Part shown: piece after piece, positions 51,768 to 59,943 of the stretch
How positions within the stretch are numbered: position 1 is the first letter of the stretch
Layout: each line of letters opens with the position of its first letter
From: Caballeronia zhejiangensis
Lineage (GTDB): Bacteria > Pseudomonadota > Gammaproteobacteria > Burkholderiales > Burkholderiaceae
Assembly: GCF_000698575.1 (NCBI RefSeq)
Contig: NZ_JFHD01000018.1
Span: 62,001 to 126,000 of the forward strand
Reading direction: 5' to 3'
DNA length: 64,000 nt
Position numbers and translations under genes: made by a program
The notes under the pieces: model-generated
What the model saw: only the letters and a program-made list of their open reading frames with translations
What the model was told of the DNA's origin: nothing
Databases searched by the model: none

Positions 51768-52021
51768 TAGGTGTCGGCAGCAGCAGCTCACGCACGAGGC
51801 AGGACGCCCCGCGCGGCGAGCGCGCTATCCGAGCGGCGCGACGTCAGGAGCGCTGCGAGGCTGGAGGGGATGGCTCGCGCCGGGGCAAGTCCGCGGACGC
51901 GGCGTGGCCCCAAGAGCGGAGTCGTCCGGTCACCGGGCCGCGAGATCGCAGCTTGCGTGACGGGCTGCGCAGCGGACCGGCGCGCAGGATGCAGCGGCAC
52001 GGCTGGATGCGCGTTGAAGCC

Positions 52022-52050
52022 ACAAAGAAACAAACCCGCCAGAGGCGGGC
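52022..52050 (-). terminator. rho-independent terminator after copy 9 operon
   Basis: Stem CCCGCC/GGCGGG (52035-52049) followed on the minus strand by TTTGTTTCTTTG, 22 nt past the stop at 52072. Confidence 0.8.
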
Positions 52051-52071
52051 TTGTACGAGCGTTGGTCGGAT

Positions 52072-52602
52072 TCAAAATCCTGCACGTATCGCGAGCGGAA
52101 GCGCCTCTTCGATAGGAAGTGGATTGAGCATTACCGCATTGGGGTAATGCTTCTTCACCGCACCCATGACCAGCTCGACATTCTGACCAGCACGAACCGG
52201 ATAGGTGTACGGGATGCCTGCTTCGATGAAAACGATTTTTGTCTTGAACGCCCGATTGAGACGCCGCTCGCACCGGACAGCGTTCACCAATTGGTCAACG
52301 ACCATGTCGGGCGTTAGGCAGGCAAGTCGTTCGTCCTGCTTGTACTTCGGCAGCGTCAGGACGTATGCGTGAAACGCGGCTTCCTCGACGGTGCCGCCAA
52401 ACTCGCACGGTTCGTCCCTAAAGTCGACCGTCTTGACGATTGCGCGCGCGCCAATATCGACCCAGCGGAAAATGAAAGCGCCACCGCGCGCGTTGTTGAT
52501 GACTTCCGCCACCGTCTTACCGTCGCGTAACAGGGTGAGACTGAAGCCCTGCCCCTGCATCCCATCGAACGTCTTGAGTCTGGAAATCGTGTATTGGCTC
52601 AT
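52072..52602 (-). CDS. unknown leading-region protein
   Basis: 176 residues starting MSQYTISRLKTFDGMQGQG; beta-rich first half (FSLTLLRDGKTVAEVINNAR), then a helical half (MVVDQLVNAVRCERRLNRAF). ATGA overlap with the upstream gene. No known motif. Confidence 0.6.
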   Translation of the reverse strand: MSQYTISRLKTFDGMQGQGFSLTLLRDGKTVAEVINNARGGAFIFRWVDIGARAIVKTVDFRDEPCEFGGTVEEAAFHAYVLTLPKYKQDERLACLTPDMVVDQLVNAVRCERRLNRAFKTKIVFIEAGIPYTYPVRAGQNVELVMGAVKKHYPNAVMLNPLPIEEALPLAIRAGF

Positions 52603-53000
52603 CGCTGCACCTGTTGAACGGTGTGCTGATTGGAACGCTGGGTGCCGCGCAGTGCTTGCGCAAGGCGAGTAACGGCGGGTGACGGCGCATCACCGGCTCT
52701 CCGACCGAAACCAATGATTGCCGGATCGGCATTGACGGCGAAGAAACGCACCGCCATTTGTCGTAGCGGCGATTCCAGTATTCCAGCCTCCGGATACAGG
52801 CGATCCAGCGTCATCAGTTGGCTCAGCACGAGGCGACTAATGTCGCTCCACGTTCTGCGAGGAGCGCGACGCCAGACACTTGGCGCGTCGGTCACGATGG
52901 TGTTCAGCATCACGCGGATCTGGGCGCTTCGGACGGGTTCCAGCGTGTGAAGCGGCCACTTGCCCGGTAAGGCCACGTGATACGAATTTGCTTTGTTCAT
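52599..53000 (-). CDS. unknown leading-region protein
   Basis: 133 residues, basic, helical (RRTWSDISRLVLSQLMTLDR), no signal peptide. Gln/Arg-rich end. Overlaps the next gene by ATGA. Third gene of the copy 9 operon. Confidence 0.55.
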   Translation of the reverse strand: MNKANSYHVALPGKWPLHTLEPVRSAQIRVMLNTIVTDAPSVWRRAPRRTWSDISRLVLSQLMTLDRLYPEAGILESPLRQMAVRFFAVNADPAIIGFGRRAGDAPSPAVTRLAQALRGTQRSNQHTVQQVQR

Positions 53001-53018
53001 GGTCTTGATAGTTGGTCG

Positions 53019-53040
53019 CGGGCACCGGCTCTGGTGCCCG
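53019..53040. other. hairpin between operon genes
   Basis: CGGGCACC/GGTGCCCG, perfect 8 bp, no T-run. It may attenuate or protect the mRNA between 53052 and 53000. Confidence 0.4.
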
Positions 53041-53051
53041 TCTGGTGGCTC

Positions 53052-53585
53052 TTACAGGTCCGCCCATGCAAGGTCGGCCTTCGTGTCAGGTCCCGCGCCG
53101 AAGAGACGTTCGGCCTGATACCGGACGCGCTCGCGAGCGCCGTCGATAATCAGCGTCCCGCGCCCGAAATACCGGCCCAGCAGCGCGCGCTGTTCATTGG
53201 CTAGCAGTTTTCCGCGCCATTGACCATCGCACCGTCCAGTCCGGTTGACCAGAAAGAGCCCGATCTTCGCGGCCTGTTCATGCGGGTTTGGCTGCGCCGC
53301 CAGTACGGGATCGGCGTCCCGGTCAACCGGCGCAAGGCTTGCATCGCGGAAAGTCCGCTTGTATTGCGTCGGCCCCACGGCCAGTCCCCACTCGACGGTG
53401 TGCTGGATGCGCTGCCGTGCCTCGGCCGGGGTGCGCGCTAGCGCGGTGTCGTATGCGCGGCCGCAACGGGATTTGCGGATGTTGAAAAATGCCTGACCCG
53501 GGCGTGACTCGAAACGCTCGACGTCGATCTGGTAGTGACCGTGCTTGCCGCCGCCTTCCCAGCGCTCAACCAGTTGGGCTTTCAT
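53052..53585 (-). CDS. unknown leading-region protein
   Basis: 177 residues (MKAQLVERWEGGGKHGHYQI), mixed composition with many Arg. Contains NRTGRCDGQWRGKLLANEQR. ATGA overlap with the upstream gene. Not recognised. Confidence 0.6.
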   Translation of the reverse strand: MKAQLVERWEGGGKHGHYQIDVERFESRPGQAFFNIRKSRCGRAYDTALARTPAEARQRIQHTVEWGLAVGPTQYKRTFRDASLAPVDRDADPVLAAQPNPHEQAAKIGLFLVNRTGRCDGQWRGKLLANEQRALLGRYFGRGTLIIDGARERVRYQAERLFGAGPDTKADLAWADL

Positions 53586-54085
53586 GCTGCCTCCACGCGA
53601 CGGCCAAAGAGCATCAGCGCGATCGCTTCGAGGCGACCGGCGGCTTCCAGAACCGATGCGCCGTCGTCGGCGCGCACGGTGATGTAGTTCGACGCATTGC
53701 GGGGCCGCCCGGCGGCGTCACGCGCGATATGCACGATGCCGACTCCCGCCGCACGCAAGCCGCGCCGCACGTACTCGGCAAACGTCGAGGCATCGCCAAG
53801 CTCCTTGTCGATCCTGCGCATCCGGTCGCGCATGCGTTCCATCTTGCGCACAGCAGCGCGAAGCTCGTCCAGTTCGGCGCTGACGCTATTCAACACGACA
53901 CGCTGACCGAAAGTCGCTGCGTGTTCCCGATTCACGAACGCACGCATTTCGATTGCGCCCGTAAACTCGTATCCGGTCGCACTGACGACAGCGCGCTGGA
54001 TTTCTGCAACGATTTCGGTGACCCCTTGACCCTGCTCGATATAAAGCAGGGCGTGGAGTGGGGATTTCGTGTCGCGTCGGGTCAT
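53582..54085 (-). CDS. unknown leading-region protein
   Basis: 167 residues from the ATG at 54085 (AAGGAG upstream). Central coiled coil (SVSAELDELRAAVRKMERM), then SNYITVRADDGASVLEAAGR. First gene behind copy 9 (97 nt). Not recognised. Confidence 0.6.
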   Translation of the reverse strand: MTRRDTKSPLHALLYIEQGQGVTEIVAEIQRAVVSATGYEFTGAIEMRAFVNREHAATFGQRVVLNSVSAELDELRAAVRKMERMRDRMRRIDKELGDASTFAEYVRRGLRAAGVGIVHIARDAAGRPRNASNYITVRADDGASVLEAAGRLEAIALMLFGRRVEAA

Positions 54086-54181
54086 GGCATGGCTCCTTGA
54101 TTTGCTGACCGGGCCCCAAGATTCAGAGCCCTTCGTAGGGTTTCCTTTCGGCGGACGCTGGACCGGGTTGCAGCGTTGCCG

Positions 54182-54355
54182 CCGTTCCCCTGAGTTCATC
54201 GCCCTGCGACCCAAGGAGCCTGAGGAGGACGGGTGTCAAGGAAGCAAGTGCGGGGAAGGTGCGGGATGGAGCGAAGCGACTGACACGGCCCCGCACGCCT
54301 TGACGCCAGGCCGACGATGGCTACGGTCGCAGTGGTGGGCGATGACGGGGAACGG
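54182..54355 (-). promoter_or_regulatory. Frpo-like ssDNA promoter hairpin, copy 9 (divergent)
   Basis: Repeat unit about 54104-54560. Strong evidence for pairing: left TCATCGCCC with right GGGCGATGA, left TGCGACC with right GGTCGCA, left GTGCGGGG with right CCCCGCAC. Each differs from copies 4-8 on both arms. Right arm TTGACG (54300-54305), 16 nt, TACGGT (54322-54327). Drives four genes, 54085 to 52072. Confidence 0.78.
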
Positions 54356-54595
54356 CGCGTAACGCCGTGAGTGCGATCGCGCGAAAGGCCCGCGCGGGTA
54401 GCGCCCTTTCGCGTAGCGAAGCGCAGCGACTGGATTGGGCGGCCCGCGCCGGGCGGAGCCCTGGAGCGGTCACTGCGTTTTTTCACCGGGACGGGAGGCT
54501 TGGCAAGCAGCGTGACCGGCAGCGCCGGGAGAACGCTGCTTGCCCCGGCCCGGCTGGATACGTGCAGCGCCGTCGACGCGAAGCTGACTGGCTGG

Positions 54596-54817
54596 TTATG
54601 ACCGTGCGATCAGGAATCGCGACACCTGCGCGCGGGTGCGCAGTGTGATGTCCTTCGTCTCTGTCCAACGCCTGCCTCCGGACAGGCAAATCACCGGATC
54701 GGCAACCGTCACATGCGACACCTCGGCGCACGAGTTGTCTTCAACAATCGCGTACCCTGCCGCCAACAGTTCGCGCACGTCGTCAGATGTGATAGCCCTG
54801 TCCATCATCGTCCTCAT
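54596..54817 (-). CDS. small leading-region protein
   Basis: 73 residues from the ATG at 54817 (a GTG at 54862 is possible). VRELLAAGYAIVEDNSCAEV and SGGRRWTETKDITLRTRAQ. A GC-rich hairpin, GCGCCCGC/GCGGGCGC, lies just upstream (54833-54852). Last gene of the copy 10 operon. Confidence 0.5.
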   Translation of the reverse strand: MRTMMDRAITSDDVRELLAAGYAIVEDNSCAEVSHVTVADPVICLSGGRRWTETKDITLRTRAQVSRFLIARS

Positions 54818-54867
54818 TGTGATTCGTTCAACGCGCCCGCCGGTGCGGGCGCCGTTCCGCACGAGTG

Positions 54868-55542
54868 CTAGCCAGCGCTCTGTGCGATCAGCTCATGCAG
54901 GTCCTTTCCGTCGAGAGTGACCGACCGCGTTCCCGTGAATAGCGACTGCGATTTCCGCACGACTTCGCATTCCGCAATCTGAACGAGAGCGATAAGGTCG
55001 TCGGCATTGAGTGTCGAGCCCGCCGACTCCAGACAAACGATGCCTTTCGGCGATTCGCCGTGACTCCACGGCGTCATCTGAACGTCAATGGACGCGATAC
55101 GGATCTCGCCACGCATCACGGCGCCGTTGGTGACCGTGTACTGCATCTGGCCCATCCGCTCACGCATTCGAGCCACATCCACCTGCGTGACGGTCGCAAG
55201 CCGCGCGTCGACCAGGTAGCAGTCGAGGTTGTCCGTAATGTTGAGCGCCGCAGCAAGCTCTTCGTGCATCTTCGGATGCCGTCCGAGTTGGACGAGGTGC
55301 GTCCCAGTGTCCCGGACGATCCAGCCGTACGTACCGCTTGCGCTGGTTCGTTCGAGGTAAGCCCGATCGTACTTGTAGAAATCCTGACGGTAATGCTGCA
55401 GCCGGCTGTCCGCCGCGTCGATGATTCGGCTCATCGCCGCGAACACACGTTCAACACGCGCAGTGGCGGCTGATGTCCGGCGTGCGCTATCAATCGCAGA
55501 GTGAGCGATAGACGCGGGCGCGAGGTCCAGTTCAGTTTGCAT
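54868..55542 (-). CDS. unknown leading-region protein
   Basis: 224 residues, GGAG before the ATG, overlapping the upstream gene by 11 nt. Helical N-terminal part (RVERVFAAMSRIIDAADSRL), then GTYGWIVRDTGTHLVQLGRH and a C-terminal ADDLIALVQIAECEVVRKSQ. Soluble. Not recognised. Confidence 0.6.
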   Translation of the reverse strand: MQTELDLAPASIAHSAIDSARRTSAATARVERVFAAMSRIIDAADSRLQHYRQDFYKYDRAYLERTSASGTYGWIVRDTGTHLVQLGRHPKMHEELAAALNITDNLDCYLVDARLATVTQVDVARMRERMGQMQYTVTNGAVMRGEIRIASIDVQMTPWSHGESPKGIVCLESAGSTLNADDLIALVQIAECEVVRKSQSLFTGTRSVTLDGKDLHELIAQSAG

Positions 55543-56062
55543 GCGAATCTCCGTTGGAAGAAAAGAGGGAAAACTGCTCAGGCGTGTCGGTGTCGGGCTC
55601 GGCGGAAAGAGCCTCTGTCACCCAGACCGGCTTGTCGCGAGACCCTGCCCATGCCTTCGCAAAAGTGACCAGACAAGCTCGGCAGCACTGGTTCCGGTAG
55701 GCGGGCACCTGCACTGGTGCATAAACCGCGTGATGTGCCTTGCCGTCGCCGCGGGGCGCACCACAAAGCGTGGTCCCTGCCAGCGGCCCCGTATAGGTCA
55801 GGTGGATAGGAGGGGTTGCCGCGTCCGTTGCTGTGGCTCGATCCTCATTTCGATGTCGCTCGAAACCTGCACGTTCGGCTTGCGTGCGCGTGCCAAATGC
55901 CAGCCCGGGCGCGTGCACGTGCGTGTAGTAGTGCTCACCTGTAGCTTGACGCTGGCCCGGGGTCAGGCGGTGGCTCGCAGCGTGGTTCGCGCGCTGCTCG
56001 CTCGTAAAGCGCTGAAAGCTGCGGGTGGCCGGAAATTGCTTGCGATACTTATCGAAGTCCAT
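55532..56062 (-). CDS. zinc-finger-like leading-region protein
   Basis: 176 residues; AGGAG before the ATG. The C-terminal half has TTLCGAPRGDGKAHH and a later QCCRACLVTFAKAW, the spacing of a small treble-clef or ribbon. The N-terminal half is basic and His-rich. First gene behind copy 10 (104 nt). Function unknown. Confidence 0.6.
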   Translation of the reverse strand: MDFDKYRKQFPATRSFQRFTSEQRANHAASHRLTPGQRQATGEHYYTHVHAPGLAFGTRTQAERAGFERHRNEDRATATDAATPPIHLTYTGPLAGTTLCGAPRGDGKAHHAVYAPVQVPAYRNQCCRACLVTFAKAWAGSRDKPVWVTEALSAEPDTDTPEQFSLFSSNGDSHAN

Positions 56063-56165
56063 CCTGCGCTCCTGTTCAATGAATTAGCTGACCGGGACCC
56101 TAGATTCCGAGTCCCGGCGTAAAAGTTGTTCTGCCGAGTTGGCGGGCTGCGCTTCGCAGCTGCCG

Positions 56166-56344
56166 CCGTTCCCCTGAGTTCGTCGTCCCGCGACGATTCG
56201 TGCGAGGGCCGGCGACGCGTCAAGGAATCAAGCGCGGGGTGGGTGCGGGATGGAGCGATAGCGACTGACACGGCCCCGCGCGCCTTGACGCGGCAAAGGC
56301 CTGAGCTAAGGTCGCGGGAACTGGACGGCGAACCAGGGGAACGG
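56166..56344 (-). promoter_or_regulatory. Frpo-like ssDNA promoter hairpin, copy 10
   Basis: Repeat unit 56087 to about 56440; the right tail switches to the type seen in copies 11-12. Right arm TTGACG (56285-56290), 16 nt, TAAGGT (56307-56312). Drives 56062, 55542, 54817. The rest of 56440-56599 holds no gene. Confidence 0.75.
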
Positions 56345-56599
56345 TGGGTGTCGGCAGCAGCAGCTCACGCACGAGGCAGGACGCCGCGCGGCGAGCGCCC
56401 TCTCGCGTAGCAAGCGATAGCGCCGCGGAGCGACACTTCGTCGGGTTGAAGATCCGCGCAAGCGATAGCGCGCCGGAGTTCGTGGGGAAACCGGGCCGCT
56501 TGCGGTCCGGCTGGACAGCGTTCGCGCGGTGCGAAGCGCCGTCGTCGGCCGCCACGACGACAGAGTTTGGCGGCCGCGGGTGGTATTCAGGACCTGCGT

Positions 56600-57220
56600 C
56601 TATCGCGCACCCACTTCGAGCGAACCAACACGATCTTCCCATCGGCGGGCGATTGCTTCGGCTCCCGGGGCGCCCGAGAGCTCAGCCTCGAACCGTCTCA
56701 AGCGAAACATGCGATATGCCAACAGCGGGCTGCCCGCGTCAAGATGTCCTGCGCGCTCGAGGTGGTCGTACACTGCGCCGACCGCGTGATGCAGCGACGT
56801 AAGTGCGCCCCGCATATGGAGTTCGGCGAGCAGCGCCGGCGTCGCAACGGCGCGCAACTGGGATGCAGGACCTATTTCAGGCGTTGCCGACGTCCCGGCC
56901 GCGTCGACGAGCTGCGAGGCGTGGGGAAATTTGATACGCATATCCGGATACTCGGCAAGCGCGACGGCCGCCGGCAGTGCGCGATCGGACATGAACTCGG
57001 GCGCGTCGCCTGACCGTGCGTACAGGGCGTTGTTGACCTCGCGCTTGTGGGCCTGCATGAGACCGGCGATCCCGATGGCGTCGACGAAGCGCAGGCTTGC
57101 GCCGTGGAAGAACACCTCGGCAGCCCGGCCGTGATTCGTCAATGGTTCGATCCGCGCAAGTTCGCAAAATTGAAAGAACGACAGTTGTTGCGGCTGCAGC
57201 TTCATCCGTGGCTTTTTCAT
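56600..57220 (-). CDS. unknown leading-region protein
   Basis: 206 residues from the ATG at 57220 (MKKPRMKLQPQQLSFFQFCE). Helical and Ala-rich (LPAAVALAEYPDMRIKFPH), ending EAIARRWEDRVGSLEVGAR. 26 nt after the previous gene. No known motif; the start is uncertain. Confidence 0.55.
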   Translation of the reverse strand: MKKPRMKLQPQQLSFFQFCELARIEPLTNHGRAAEVFFHGASLRFVDAIGIAGLMQAHKREVNNALYARSGDAPEFMSDRALPAAVALAEYPDMRIKFPHASQLVDAAGTSATPEIGPASQLRAVATPALLAELHMRGALTSLHHAVGAVYDHLERAGHLDAGSPLLAYRMFRLRRFEAELSGAPGAEAIARRWEDRVGSLEVGAR

Positions 57221-57246
57221 GGCGTGATTGAAGGTAACAAAAGAAG

Positions 57247-57444
57247 TTAGCGCCAGTGGCGCACGAGTGGGGTGACCCGCCACCATTGGCCGTCCAGGCT
57301 CGTCGCTATCGCCAGCTGGACACGGCACGCACCGAAGCGCACCATATTTCCACCGTGGCGTACGAATCTCAGACCTACCAACGCCTCAGTGGTATATCGC
57401 TTGCGAAGCGTCGCGTAGATCTTCGGCTGTCTGCGCTTTTTCAC
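57247..57444 (-). CDS. small basic leading-region protein
   Basis: 65 residues, GTG start with GGGGAGGG upstream. Very basic (MKKRRQPKIYATLRKRYTTE), probably nucleic-acid binding. Starts 12 nt after the ArdC-like stop. Confidence 0.55.
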   Translation of the reverse strand: MKKRRQPKIYATLRKRYTTEALVGLRFVRHGGNMVRFGACRVQLAIATSLDGQWWRVTPLVRHWR

Positions 57445-57456
57445 ATCGCCCTCCCC

Positions 57457-58347
57457 TTACGCGGCCAGTTGCTGCGTCGTACCGACCGCTTCACTGATGC
57501 CGGCTTTCGCCATGAGCAGTGAAAATACCCTTGCGGCATGCCCTGCAGCGGTGAAGATTGCATTGCGATCTCGCTTCAGGACACGCAACCATGAATCGAG
57601 ATACGACGCGTGATACTCCAGTTGCCCCTGATCGAGCCCGATACGGGCAAGGCAGAATGCAGCGCCCAGTTCGGCCACCAGTTCCTCGAATGCATACGCT
57701 TCGTCGCCAAAGCGCGCGCCGAACTCGCGAGCGAGCCGCGAAGGATGGCCGGTCCAGTGGCTCAGTTCGTGAAGCGCAACGTGGTAGAAGTTGGCGGCCG
57801 TCTTGAAGCGCGTCCTCTGCGGCAGAAAGCATTCGTCGGTGCTCGCCCGGTAGAACGCCCGGTCCCCTGTCTCCCTGACGCACGCCCCGGATCTCGAAAT
57901 GATTTGCTCGGCTGCGTCGATCGGATCAAACGGGTCGTACACGGCAGCAGGCGCTATGCCGTCGATTTCCTCTACGTTAAAGACAGTGAAGCCCGTCGGC
58001 GCGGGAAAAAACTCGACCTCGCCCGTCTCCTGGTCAACGCGCTCGACCTGATTGAAGCGCACGAGCGGACATCCCTTGGCGCCGCGACGTACCTGTGCTC
58101 CGATCGCCTGCGCCTGCTTATACGTCATCCACTCGTTTCGCTGAAAGCCGCGATCATGCGCCTCGAGCCAGAGCAGCAGCACGTTCGCCCCGCTGTATGG
58201 CGTCTTCGTACCATAGTTGACCGGCAGGCCTCCAGCGGCATTGCGCGCCCAGAGATTTGCCGGAGACATTCGGCCGTCTTCTATCGCCTTGACGATGCGG
58301 TCCGTCACTTCCTGCTTGATGTCGCGTTTCACTTTGACGCTTTTCAT
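57457..58347 (-). CDS. ardC: ArdC-like antirestriction protein
   Basis: 296 residues. The N-terminal ssDNA-binding domain of the ArdC/DUF1738 type has EVTDRIVKAIEDG, NLWARNAAGGLPVNYGTKTP and YSGANVLLLWLEA. The C-terminal metallopeptidase-like domain has HELSH (193-197, HExxH) in VALHELSHWTGHPSRL and a downstream YAFEELVAELGAAFCL. ArdC proteins bind single-stranded DNA and shield incoming plasmid from type I restriction, a fit for early expression. GGAG before the ATG. Confidence 0.88.
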   Translation of the reverse strand: MKSVKVKRDIKQEVTDRIVKAIEDGRMSPANLWARNAAGGLPVNYGTKTPYSGANVLLLWLEAHDRGFQRNEWMTYKQAQAIGAQVRRGAKGCPLVRFNQVERVDQETGEVEFFPAPTGFTVFNVEEIDGIAPAAVYDPFDPIDAAEQIISRSGACVRETGDRAFYRASTDECFLPQRTRFKTAANFYHVALHELSHWTGHPSRLAREFGARFGDEAYAFEELVAELGAAFCLARIGLDQGQLEYHASYLDSWLRVLKRDRNAIFTAAGHAARVFSLLMAKAGISEAVGTTQQLAA

Positions 58348-58362
58348 GGCGGGTCTCCATAG

Positions 58363-58677
58363 TCACGCAATGCGCTGAAGCTGCGAACCCGACATCGCCA
58401 CCAGCCGAACCGCCGCGCCAGTCGATGTGGTTACCTGAAACACACACAGGTCGCCCGCGTCGATCAGTTCATTGATCGCTTCGCGAACGTCGAAAAAGTG
58501 CCGTCCACGCTCAGTCGGGGTCATGAGCGCTTCGAGCGCGAAGATCAACTCGCCCTGACGCATGACGGGTATATCCGCGAGCATCAGGCGGGTAGCTTCC
58601 TTAATCGTTGTCTTGGCCCGTTGTGACGGGTTCTGCGCGCGATTCGGCGCTTCGATGGCAATGACGGCTGCTGTCAT
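58363..58677 (-). CDS. small protein upstream of ArdC
   Basis: 104 residues; AAGGAG before the ATG. Contains QRAKTTIKEATRLMLADIPV and HFFDVREAINELIDAGDLCV, which reads like a winged-helix or similar DNA-binding helix set. First gene behind copy 11 (101 nt), 15 nt before ardC. Not recognised. Confidence 0.6.
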   Translation of the reverse strand: MTAAVIAIEAPNRAQNPSQRAKTTIKEATRLMLADIPVMRQGELIFALEALMTPTERGRHFFDVREAINELIDAGDLCVFQVTTSTGAAVRLVAMSGSQLQRIA

Positions 58678-58777
58678 GAAAGGCTCCTTGAAGTGAGTGC
58701 TGACCGGAACCCTAGATTCGGAGTCCCGGCGTAAAAGTTGTTCTGCCGAGTTGGCGGGCTGCGCTTCGCAGCTGCCG

Positions 58778-58955
58778 CCGTTCCCCTGAGTTCGTCGTCC
58801 CGCGACGATTCGTGCGAGGGCTGGCGACGCGTCAAGGGATCAAGCGCGGGGTGGGTGCGGGATGGAGCGCAGCGACTGACACGGCCCCGCGCGCCTTGAC
58901 GCGGCAAAGGCCTGAGCTAAGGTCGCGGGAACTGGACGGCGAACCAGGGGAACGG
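58778..58955 (-). promoter_or_regulatory. Frpo-like ssDNA promoter hairpin, copy 11
   Basis: Repeat unit 58699-59145; the tail 59041-59145 is almost identical to 62118-62222 of copy 12. Right arm TTGACG (58896-58901), 16 nt, TAAGGT (58918-58923). Drives 58677, ardC, 57444, 57220. Confidence 0.75.
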
Positions 58956-59184
58956 TAGGTGTCGGCAGCAGCAGCTCACGCACGAGGCAGGACGCCGCGC
59001 GGCGAGCGCCCTCTCGCGTAGCAAGCGATAGCGCCGCGGAGCGACATTTCGTCGGTGTGGAAACGCAGGACGAAGACCTGCGTGCTGCCGGGAAACCGGC
59101 GTGCGGCGTGGGGGACTGGCTGGCCAGTCCGCCGGACGACGGCTGACTGGCGTGCCACCGACCTATCCTGGATCGGCGTGTACA

Positions 59185-59898
59185 TCAGAAGAGGGAGTTG
59201 CCGGGCTTGATGTCCCGCAGGCCAACCCAGGTTCGCGCGCGGTCGATGTCTTTCGCGTCAAGCATCAGTACGCACGCGGTCGGCCCAGCAGGACCGTGGA
59301 ACAGTTGCTCGATGACCGCAGGCCTCGCCGGCAGGTCCGGACGGCTGGCGTAGACCACGTCTACCGACTGGTCGACGTTGAAGCCACCAAGTGATCGGTA
59401 AAGCGGCGTGCCGTTCTGATGCTGGCCAACCACATCTTGCGCCGGCGGGCACGCACGTAGGAATTCGCCCAGCTGCTGCCGCTGGTAGCCGATGCCACCC
59501 GATGTCTCGGTTACGGAGGCCTGCGCCGTGATGCATCCGCGTTCGACGAGCCGCGGAACTGCCGCGCGCATCACGCGGCGATACTCGGCGCCGCCGGCGA
59601 GCAGTACCTTGGTGATGCCTTGTGGCGACTGCGCTGGCAGGAAGTCGTCAAGATGGCGCAACATGTGGTCTGCACGTTCCGATGTCAGGCGCTGTTCGTA
59701 CGGCTCGATAACCGCGTCCGAACGAATGAAGCCGTGAAGGGCCGAAAGGATCACAACATGAGGATGAGCGTCTCTGCGCACGTTCGCGCGAAACGTGCCA
59801 TACATCACACCCTGATAGAGATCGAGTGCCCGCGCTGCATACGGCAGCTTCGTTGCGGAACACGCCAGGATCACGAGGTCTTGAGTAGCACTGGTCAT
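59185..59898 (-). CDS. DUF6884-like protein
   Basis: 237 residues from the ATG at 59898 (AAGGAAG upstream). LVILACSATKLPYAARALDL followed by YQGVMYGTF and VVILSALHGFIRSDAVIEPY is the family pattern (ILACS-x2-K, dLY, ILSA-x-HG). The family often travels with nucleic-acid modification and mobile-element genes, and its activity is not settled. The C-terminal 100 residues look like a separate domain. 45 nt after the DndC-like gene, same operon; a joint role in nucleotide or DNA chemistry is a hypothesis. Confidence 0.65.
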   Translation of the reverse strand: MTSATQDLVILACSATKLPYAARALDLYQGVMYGTFRANVRRDAHPHVVILSALHGFIRSDAVIEPYEQRLTSERADHMLRHLDDFLPAQSPQGITKVLLAGGAEYRRVMRAAVPRLVERGCITAQASVTETSGGIGYQRQQLGEFLRACPPAQDVVGQHQNGTPLYRSLGGFNVDQSVDVVYASRPDLPARPAVIEQLFHGPAGPTACVLMLDAKDIDRARTWVGLRDIKPGNSLF

Positions 59899-59943
59899 GA
59901 TAGCTTCCTTCTTTTTGGTAATCCGCCGCCGCGCGCCCAACGG

